This document shows, piece by piece, positions 57,590 to 64,000 of a DNA stretch of 64,000 nt (the first letter of the stretch is position 1; every line of letters starts with the position of its first letter). The stretch comes from Terriglobia bacterium. Lineage in GTDB: Bacteria > Acidobacteriota > Terriglobia > Terriglobales > Acidobacteriaceae. The position numbers were made by a program, and so were the translations under genes. A model generated the notes under the pieces. It saw only the letters and a program-made list of their open reading frames with translations, did no database searches and was not told the DNA's origin. The stretch covers positions 1 through 64,000 of the forward strand of contig JAIQFH010000008.1 of NCBI GenBank assembly GCA_020073385.1, written 5' to 3'.

Positions 57590-60217
57590 GTGACCACTCC
57601 GAATATTAAGCGCATCGGCAAGTACGAAGTGATCGATCTTCTCGGTCGCGGGGGGATGGGTCTCGTCTATCGCGCCTTTGACCGGCAACTCAATCGCGAG
57701 GTCGCGATTAAGACCCTCACCGAAGGATTCTCCGGTGACGAGGAAATGCTGAAGCGCTTCTACCAGGAAGCCGCGAAAACCGGAGCCCTGAAACATCAGA
57801 ATATCGTCACGGTCTACGATCTGGGCGAGCAGGACGGCTTCCCCTACATCGTCATGGAGTACCTGTCCGGCGATCCTCTGGATCGTCTGATCCAGTCCGG
57901 CAAGTCGCAGCCGCTTGCCTCCAAGCTGAAAATTGTGGAGCAAGTCTGTTACGCGCTGGGATATGCCCACCGAAATGACGTCATCCATCGCGACGTCAAG
58001 CCTGCCAATGTCATCGTGCAGTCCGACGGCGTCGTCAAGCTGCTTGATTTCGGCATTGCTCGCCAGGAGAAAACGGAAGGCCATTTGACGCGCACCGGAC
58101 ACGTCATTGGCACGCTGCAATACATGGCGCCCGAGCGCCTGAGGAATGCTGCATTCGACGGACGGTCTGACATCTTCTCCGTTGGCGTGATGATGTTTCA
58201 GCTACTGACCGGACAACTCCCTTTCACCGGCGACTACAGCATCGTGCAGAAGATCCTGACGGAGAAGCACCCTCCGCTCAGCTTGTATCTCGAAAAATAT
58301 CCTCTCGCACTAGACGGCATTCTCGACCGCGCGCTCGCCAAAAGCCCTGATGACCGCTACTCCTCAGCCGACGAGATGGCCGCGGAGATCGGATCTGTTG
58401 AACAAGAACTGAGGAAAGAGCAGGTCACCGAGTGGATTCAGAAGGCCGAGCGCCTGGTGCAGGAAGAAGAATTCACTTCCGCCAGAGACATCCTGCTGCA
58501 GGTGCTGAAGGTCGACAATCAGCAAATCACAGCGCGGCAGATGATTGCGCAGGTTCAGCAGAATCTCAATCTCAGGGCCCGTGCCGAGCAAATCCGGCAG
58601 TTGAAAGCACAGGCCGAGGACGCGTCGGCAGACAAGCGCTACGAAGATGCGATTCACTGCCTGGAAGAAGCCTGCGGGCTTGATCCCTCCAGTTCGGAGC
58701 TTGCGGATCTGCTGGAATCGGTAAGGCAGAAGAAGAGGCGCCGGGAACTGATCGATGGATATCTGCGCGAAGCTGATACGGCCCGCGAGCGCGGCGATCT
58801 GGAGGCTGCTGGAGCAGTGATCGCGAAGGCTCTCGAGGTCGATCGGGACGACTCACGCGTTCGCGCGGCTCATGTGACTCTGGCGCGTCTGATCGAAGAA
58901 GCCACGCGACAGGCTAAAGCGAGGAAATTGCTGGAGAGTGCGCGAAAGGAAATCGGAGCCCGGCATTTCACGGCAGCCATGGAAGCCCTCGCCGAAGCCG
59001 AGAAGGTTGATCCCGCAAATCCCGAATTAATCACGCTGCAGTCCGCTGCCAGGCAAGGCCGCGAGCAGGAGCAGCGCCGGCGCATCCTCGAACAACTTCA
59101 GAACGAGGTTTCGGTTGCCTCAACGGTTGAGGAATTGACTCGCGCTACAAAACTGGTCGAGCAAGGTCTGGAGCGCCTTCCCAATGAGCCCAGCCTGATC
59201 AAGCTGAAGGGTAACCTTGCTCGCAAACTCCGCGATGAGGAGGTCCGCCGGCGCGTTGACGAGGTCGCCCTGCGCTGCCGCAGTCTGATTGAGACTTCTC
59301 CGGAAGAGGCTTTGAAGCTTGTGCATCAACTTCTACACGAAGCGCCTGGAAATGAGCGCCTGATGGCACTTCAGTCCACGATTGTCGGCCATATTTCCGA
59401 GCGCACGCAGGAACAGAACCGCTCCCAGTATCTGCAGCGCGCGCATGAAGCAATGAGCGCTGGACGGTACCCCGAGGCGATGCGTCTTCTGGAAGCCTGC
59501 CAGCGGGAAGGCATCTACTCTCCCGAGATTGCCGAATTGATGGACTTCGCCCGTCAGGAGGCCGATCGCGGCCTGAAGAATACCCACATTCAAGGTTTGA
59601 TGCGGCAAGCGCAGGAACTCATGGCGCGTGGAGCATACGCCGAAGTGGTCGACCTGCTCGGCGCCATTCGGCAGGAGCCGGAGACAGCTTCGTTGATGTT
59701 CGTCCTGGAAGATGCCCGAGCGCGCCTGCAATCCTTCGAACGAACCATCGGGTCTGCCCTGCAAGCCGCAGAGGAACTCCGCACTTACGAGCAGTACGCT
59801 GAAGCCGTTCGATTACTGGAGTCTCAGCCGCCGTCGGTCCTTCAGACTCAAGTCGTACAGAAAGCCCTGGCGACAGTGCGCGAAGCTAGCGCCAGTGAAG
59901 CCACTGCCCTGCAGGCTGTAGGCAGCGCTTACGCCTATCTGGAGTACGGGGATGGCGGTAAACGTACGCTGCAGGAGAATGGGCAATCTCCGCTGCTCAC
60001 CCGAATCGTGCCCATCTTCGCGTCCCGCCGCAAGTCGGTCGCGGATCGTCAGATGTCGTCGGCGATCGACCGAGCCCGAGCCGCGTTCGACGCCGGAGAC
60101 AAAAAACAGGCTGCCAAGGCCCTGGATTCGGTCATTGCCTTCGCTGAATTCGCCAGCAAAGACCTGCAGAACGAGTGGCACACACTCGGCAAGAAAGCGG
60201 GCAAGGCTCGGCGTTAG
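57590..60217 (+). CDS. ppkA: Ser/Thr kinase with long helical-repeat region (PpkA-like)
   Basis: An 875-residue Hanks-type kinase. The catalytic domain (about residues 8-280) has GRGGMGLVY, AIKTL, HRDVKPANV, DFGIA and APER; it should be active. The remaining ~590 residues are helical repeats with TPR-like units (RLVQEEEFTSARDILLQVLK, AQAEDASADKRYEDAIHCLE) and no membrane segment. It is probably cytoplasmic or peripheral, unlike the classical membrane-bound PpkA. GTG 57590 is the start. With the PP2C phosphatase immediately downstream and TssM convergent, it likely controls T6SS assembly by threonine phosphorylation, as the PpkA/PppA pair does. Confidence 0.85.
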   Translation: MTTPNIKRIGKYEVIDLLGRGGMGLVYRAFDRQLNREVAIKTLTEGFSGDEEMLKRFYQEAAKTGALKHQNIVTVYDLGEQDGFPYIVMEYLSGDPLDRLIQSGKSQPLASKLKIVEQVCYALGYAHRNDVIHRDVKPANVIVQSDGVVKLLDFGIARQEKTEGHLTRTGHVIGTLQYMAPERLRNAAFDGRSDIFSVGVMMFQLLTGQLPFTGDYSIVQKILTEKHPPLSLYLEKYPLALDGILDRALAKSPDDRYSSADEMAAEIGSVEQELRKEQVTEWIQKAERLVQEEEFTSARDILLQVLKVDNQQITARQMIAQVQQNLNLRARAEQIRQLKAQAEDASADKRYEDAIHCLEEACGLDPSSSELADLLESVRQKKRRRELIDGYLREADTARERGDLEAAGAVIAKALEVDRDDSRVRAAHVTLARLIEEATRQAKARKLLESARKEIGARHFTAAMEALAEAEKVDPANPELITLQSAARQGREQEQRRRILEQLQNEVSVASTVEELTRATKLVEQGLERLPNEPSLIKLKGNLARKLRDEEVRRRVDEVALRCRSLIETSPEEALKLVHQLLHEAPGNERLMALQSTIVGHISERTQEQNRSQYLQRAHEAMSAGRYPEAMRLLEACQREGIYSPEIAELMDFARQEADRGLKNTHIQGLMRQAQELMARGAYAEVVDLLGAIRQEPETASLMFVLEDARARLQSFERTIGSALQAAEELRTYEQYAEAVRLLESQPPSVLQTQVVQKALATVREASASEATALQAVGSAYAYLEYGDGGKRTLQENGQSPLLTRIVPIFASRRKSVADRQMSSAIDRARAAFDAGDKKQAAKALDSVIAFAEFASKDLQNEWHTLGKKAGKARR

Positions 60218-60353
60218 TCAGTATCGGTACAAAATCTACCGCGCGGAGTTAGGCTTGGGGCGCCGTTTTCCACAACAAAGTTTCGGGCCCTTCAATTCTG
60301 TCGTTTCAGGGTTTACCGTGAGAGAGTGATACGTTAGGATTCCCTGACTCAGC

Positions 60354-61175
60354 ATGAGCTACGTAATCCAAGCCGCCGGCATGACTGATATCGGCCTCGT
60401 GCGCAAGAACAACGAGGACAACTTTGGATACGACTTGCGCCAGGGCATCTTCGTCGTCTGCGACGGCATGGGTGGACAGCAGGCTGGTGAACTGGCCAGC
60501 AAGATAGCGGTAGACACGGTCCTGGGTTTTTACCGGGATACTGGCGATACCACGCGCTCTGGAGTGCAGCAATTCGAAGGCGTCTCACAACGCGCCGCTG
60601 ATCTCGCCGGCGCCATTCAACTCGCCAATCAGGCGATTCACGAAGCTGGCGCGAGGGACATCACCATTGCTGGTATGGGCTCAACCATCGTGGCCGTCGC
60701 GGTCGAAGGCAATCTGTTCTCGATAGCCAACGTCGGCGACAGCCGCATCTACCTAATCCGCAAAAGTGAAGTTGTCCAACTGACCCAGGACCATTCTCTG
60801 GTGATGGAGCAGGTCCGCCGCGGCCTGATGACTCTGGAAGAAGCCGAAAATTCAAAGATGCAGAATGTTATCGTGCGCGCCCTCGGGACCGACGACACGG
60901 TCGAACCCGATCTGGCCGACCACGAGTTCAGTCCTGAAGACGTCCTGCTGCTCTGCAGCGACGGTCTTTCACGCTATGTGAAGGAAGACAAGATCGCGGA
61001 GGCCGTAAATCAGGAGTCTCTGGATAAGGCCTGCAGCGATTTGATTGAAGCCGCTAAGGCGGGCAGCAGCGATGACAACATCACTTGCCTCTTGATTCGA
61101 GCCACCCCACCGTCCTGGAAAGATCGATTCTTCGGCCGGCTGTCGGCTCAAGGGGGGCAGAAAAGCTCCACCTGA
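60354..61175 (+). CDS. pppA: PP2C-type Ser/Thr phosphatase (PppA-like)
   Basis: A 273-residue PPM/PP2C phosphatase. All metal-binding motifs are present: LVRKNNEDNFGY near residue 14, VCDGMGGQQAGE near 32, NVGDSRIYLI near 127, LLCSDGLSRYV near 198 and SSDDNITCLL near 240. It reverses kinase phosphorylation in the cytoplasm. Spaced 136 bases after the kinase gene and in the same direction, it is its natural partner. The C-terminal 25 residues are basic. Convergent with tssM. Confidence 0.9.
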   Translation: MSYVIQAAGMTDIGLVRKNNEDNFGYDLRQGIFVVCDGMGGQQAGELASKIAVDTVLGFYRDTGDTTRSGVQQFEGVSQRAADLAGAIQLANQAIHEAGARDITIAGMGSTIVAVAVEGNLFSIANVGDSRIYLIRKSEVVQLTQDHSLVMEQVRRGLMTLEEAENSKMQNVIVRALGTDDTVEPDLADHEFSPEDVLLLCSDGLSRYVKEDKIAEAVNQESLDKACSDLIEAAKAGSSDDNITCLLIRATPPSWKDRFFGRLSAQGGQKSST

Positions 61176-61215
61176 AAGCGGCGCTTGCAGCAAACTGGCA
61201 AGACTCAGTTACCTT

Positions 61216-64000
61216 CTACTGAGAGACCTTACCAACGCACCTCATCCCCGGGAAATCAGTGAACGGATTGGCAGGACCGCTCACCTGGAGCTGGTAGTCA
61301 TAGGATTTTTGCTTATTGGGGGCAAGCATCACCACCCTGCCGTTGTTCTCGATCACCCACTGCCAGTCATTCGAGGTGATGTGCTTGGCGTGCGAGATAA
61401 ACCGGAACACGGCCCACGGCCCGGCGGGCACCGTGTCGACAGGATCGCCGTTCTTTTCTACAGTAATAACATCCGGCGCTCCCGTCCAAGTAAATGTCTC
61501 CTGGTTCCCCGTGCCCACCAGTTTCTTGTCACCGATCTTTAACTCAACTCCTTCAAGATTGCTTTGGAGAACTTTGAGCGTGTACGACATTTTCGGCGAA
61601 GTCGCCCCTGGCGGGTACAAGGTTTCGTTCAAGCGCGAGAAAGTGGTAAGTGACTGCAGAAATGCCCTCGATGGCGTCACTGGCGCCATCGGATTGGCAA
61701 CATATTGATTCCCACTCTTCAGCGCAAACTGTTTCTCGCTTTCCGCAAACTTCGTGAATCCGTCGCCAAAGATCGCGTTCAACTGGTCGATCGAGACGTC
61801 CTGAAGCGCGCTGGAGTTGAATGGGAACTTGTTTAGCGTAGCGGCGTTAAACTGGCCGCAGAAAGAAGCGGCTCCTTTGTTCGCTGCGGCCACTGGGCCC
61901 ACTTTGATCAGATCTTCGATGCCTTTGATCGGCTCAGTGAGCAGACGACTCACCTGCTGCTCGTTTCCCGGAGTTTGCGAGTGGTCGACAGGCAGAGAAC
62001 TGCTGATGGTGCCCGCCGCCTGCCGAGCCTTTGCCGCTGCATCGGATGCCGGCGCGAGAAGAGTCTGGTCGCCCGAGTTTTGTGCCAGAGCATGAACGGC
62101 CGCGTCCAGCGCCACTAGCGACTCGATGTATTTCGAGGTCGCAGATCCAAGGTATTTATCGGGAGGCGTATCGCTGTCTGTTGGCGCCGGATCCTCCAGC
62201 TGTTGCACCGCTGCAAAAGGCTTCTTCAAGTCCGGCAGAGCCGGATTCACGTTATGCGAAATGAAATACAGCAACTCCATCTGCGGTGATCCGGGGTCGG
62301 TAAGTTTCTGCAGCTTGGTGTCAGCATCGGGCCAATCACCCTTATAGCCTCTAAACCTCGACGTCTTCAAAACCGTATTCCACTCCTTCACAAATTCGTC
62401 GTTGTACATTTGGGTCAGCTGGTGCTGGATAGAAAGTGGGTCCAGACCAAGCGCGTCGGTCGATCCCATGACACATTCGTCGGCTCCGATGTCCGAGGGA
62501 TGCAACAAGGCGTTCTGCACAGCCACATATCCAGCCCGCGTAAATGCCCCGGCGACTCTATGTTCGCTCTCGATGATCTCGCCTGACCTCTGATAGCGCT
62601 CATTAAAGCTTCGCGCGGCCGGATCGGGCACATTTGCTTTCAAGCGCGCGTAGAGCAGATTGGTTCCCACAAACCCTTTCAAATAACCTCGAGTGTGCGA
62701 CACAAGCGTGGCAGAATTCCCTGAGACAAGCCAATTCTTCCTGACTAGTTCTGCAGCGTAAAATTCGAACTGTTTCGTCGCCAAATCCTGCCGGTCTTTA
62801 TCGATCCCACGATCAGCACCCCAGTGGTTCGCCAGTACCTGGGTCAAGAATGCCGCTTTGCTTTGGTCGTAACACTTGTTAGGCGTAATCGAAGTCGTGA
62901 TCAGGTAAGCCTTCAACTCGTTGTACGTCTTCACGTACAGATCATTTGATTGCGGGTCATTGAGAACAGTCGCCGGCGGACTATCGGGTAGAGTCGCCAT
63001 GTTGTCCGTGACGCGCTTCTGTGTGTCCGTAAATAGAAGCCGATTAAAGCGATCGAAGTAAACCGGCTTCGCGTCCCTATAGACTTCGTGGCCCGAATAC
63101 AGCCCCCAGCGCATGCTCCACGGAGCACCGTTCTCCTCCCAGTCTGAAAGGTCGACCAAGTCAGCGCGCAGGCGATCGAGCTTCTGCAAATCACCGATCG
63201 TGGCCGGTTGGCGCTGATCCGACGCTGTTTGCAGCGTTCTCAGTTCGGTGATCTCATCTTGCACCCGCCTCTCCAAGGCGTGATTTTGGAAGAAAGAAAC
63301 GGTGAAGCCGGTGAGAAAAATGAGAACCAGAAAAACTGCGCAGGCCAAGGCGATGCGGCGCATCAGACTAACGTGAGAACTGGAGCCGCTGGCGGCCAGA
63401 GCCACCCGGTCCTTCACCAGGATGTCGTTGAAAAAACTGGACAGGAAGACCCATTGCGGCATCCGGCGGGGACCGCCGCCTCTGAGCGAAGGTGGCGGGG
63501 CGACCTGTGAGCCCGCGCCGCGAAAGATCTGTGTCGCTCCCGAACCCAGGGAGGCTTCCGCCGGCTCCGAAACCATAACTGGCGCCGCCACAACGTCGTC
63601 TACAACAATCGGCCGCACGCCCGTGAAGTAAAAACCCCGCAGGAACGGATTCGTCCCCAGCTGCGTCGGACGGAGCAGATCCACCAGAAATTGCACCAGC
63701 AGCGTACGAAGCTTCTTCAGCTCTCGCGGAAACTCATAAATGCCCGGTAGCTTGTCGCCATCATTTTCGCGCGGAAGCAGCATGATGCGGCGCTCAGCGA
63801 GCGAGTAGAAGATTTCGTCGAATGCCTTGGTCAGCCGTTGCGTTTCCTGATCTGCATAGACGCCCGCGCTCAAAGGCCGAATGGGCAGAGTCGCACCGAG
63901 CACTTCGGCGGCCTCATCCTTGCTCATCTGGCGGACAAATTCGGTAAAGAACGAGATGCGGTCCAGCTTGGTGAACAGAACGTACACGGGAAAGCTGATT
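61216..64000 (-). CDS. tssM: T6SS membrane-complex protein TssM (IcmF), 5' end outside the window
   Basis: The C-terminal ~927 residues of TssM/IcmF. The frame is open to the window edge. It begins ISFPVYVLFTKLDR, part of the IcmF GTPase-like domain (the nucleotide-binding P-loop would lie beyond the edge). A membrane segment follows (RIALACAVFLVLIFLTGFTVSFF, ~residue 210 of the visible part). The large C-terminal periplasmic part ends with the usual beta-rich domain. TssM, with TssL and TssJ, anchors the T6SS in the envelope. TssL and TssJ were not seen and may lie upstream. Confidence 0.92.
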   Translation of the reverse strand, partial: ISFPVYVLFTKLDRISFFTEFVRQMSKDEAAEVLGATLPIRPLSAGVYADQETQRLTKAFDEIFYSLAERRIMLLPRENDGDKLPGIYEFPRELKKLRTLLVQFLVDLLRPTQLGTNPFLRGFYFTGVRPIVVDDVVAAPVMVSEPAEASLGSGATQIFRGAGSQVAPPPSLRGGGPRRMPQWVFLSSFFNDILVKDRVALAASGSSSHVSLMRRIALACAVFLVLIFLTGFTVSFFQNHALERRVQDEITELRTLQTASDQRQPATIGDLQKLDRLRADLVDLSDWEENGAPWSMRWGLYSGHEVYRDAKPVYFDRFNRLLFTDTQKRVTDNMATLPDSPPATVLNDPQSNDLYVKTYNELKAYLITTSITPNKCYDQSKAAFLTQVLANHWGADRGIDKDRQDLATKQFEFYAAELVRKNWLVSGNSATLVSHTRGYLKGFVGTNLLYARLKANVPDPAARSFNERYQRSGEIIESEHRVAGAFTRAGYVAVQNALLHPSDIGADECVMGSTDALGLDPLSIQHQLTQMYNDEFVKEWNTVLKTSRFRGYKGDWPDADTKLQKLTDPGSPQMELLYFISHNVNPALPDLKKPFAAVQQLEDPAPTDSDTPPDKYLGSATSKYIESLVALDAAVHALAQNSGDQTLLAPASDAAAKARQAAGTISSSLPVDHSQTPGNEQQVSRLLTEPIKGIEDLIKVGPVAAANKGAASFCGQFNAATLNKFPFNSSALQDVSIDQLNAIFGDGFTKFAESEKQFALKSGNQYVANPMAPVTPSRAFLQSLTTFSRLNETLYPPGATSPKMSYTLKVLQSNLEGVELKIGDKKLVGTGNQETFTWTGAPDVITVEKNGDPVDTVPAGPWAVFRFISHAKHITSNDWQWVIENNGRVVMLAPNKQKSYDYQLQVSGPANPFTDFPGMRCVGKVSQ

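Noticed and set aside
1-64000. CRISPR array, tRNA, rRNA
   Set aside because: No regularly spaced direct repeats, cloverleaf-like segments or rRNA-like sequence noticed by reading; the Cas4-like nuclease at 12884 belongs to a phage-type module.

Overview
The window looks like part of a soil-type Acidobacteriota chromosome, perhaps near Koribacter/Sulfotelmatobacter. This is inferred from gene style, not from a marker gene: three Hanks-type Ser/Thr kinases fused to beta-propeller, BON or TPR modules, a Tat-exported esterase, several Pro-rich tail-anchored proteins and a large type VI secretion (T6SS) island. No rRNA, tRNA or CRISPR array was seen.

Layout. (1) 0.3-11.1 kb, plus strand: an envelope polysaccharide/heptose cluster. 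It holds two GT4 glycosyltransferases, a polyprenyl-phosphate sugar transferase, an NAD-dependent epimerase, the GmhA isomerase, a second membrane sugar transferase, an HddA-type kinase, an HddC-type nucleotidyltransferase, a HAD phosphatase and a PagL-like lipid A deacylase. At 3.3-4.1 kb there is a collapsed tandem duplication: remnants of a second epimerase and a second sugar transferase lie between the intact copies. (2) 11.1-15.2 kb: a minus-strand, phage-like DNA-recombination module (SSAP-like, SSB-like, frameshifted RecB/Cas4-type nuclease, unknown protein, HNH nuclease), flanked by an intact lipoprotein gene and by debris of a paralogue of that gene. (3) 15.2-32.9 kb: mixed housekeeping and regulation. 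It holds a kinase-propeller receptor, a VOC protein, an HExxH metallopeptidase, a Tat esterase, an FHA-GAF-AAA-Fis sigma-54 activator, a tiny secreted peptide gene with its own terminator, TPR/Sel1 proteins, a Zn-ribbon/kinase/BON receptor, an amidase with SH3 domains, a tyrosine/glycine-rich secreted protein and a pseudokinase-like tail-anchored protein. (4) 33.0-64.0 kb: a T6SS island. Minus-strand genes encode TssK, two unknown proteins, an effector/immunity-like pair, VgrG, ClpV, TssG, TssF, TssE, TssA, TagJ, Hcp, TssC, TssB, a TssB-TssC fusion paralogue, a cyclase-like/TM/TPR protein and TssM (cut by the window edge). Plus-strand genes encode a PAAR-like tip protein and a TPR protein / PpkA-like kinase / PppA-like phosphatase set. 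TssJ and TssL were not found and may lie beyond 64 kb.

How it fits together. TssKEFG with VgrG and PAAR would form the baseplate and spike, Hcp/TssBC the tube and sheath, ClpV the recycling ATPase, TssM the envelope anchor, and the kinase/phosphatase pair the assembly control. The least explained parts are the TssB-TssC fusion, the protein with three ~67-residue repeats, the degenerate cyclase/TM/TPR protein, and a cluster of three overlapping inverted repeats in front of tssB.
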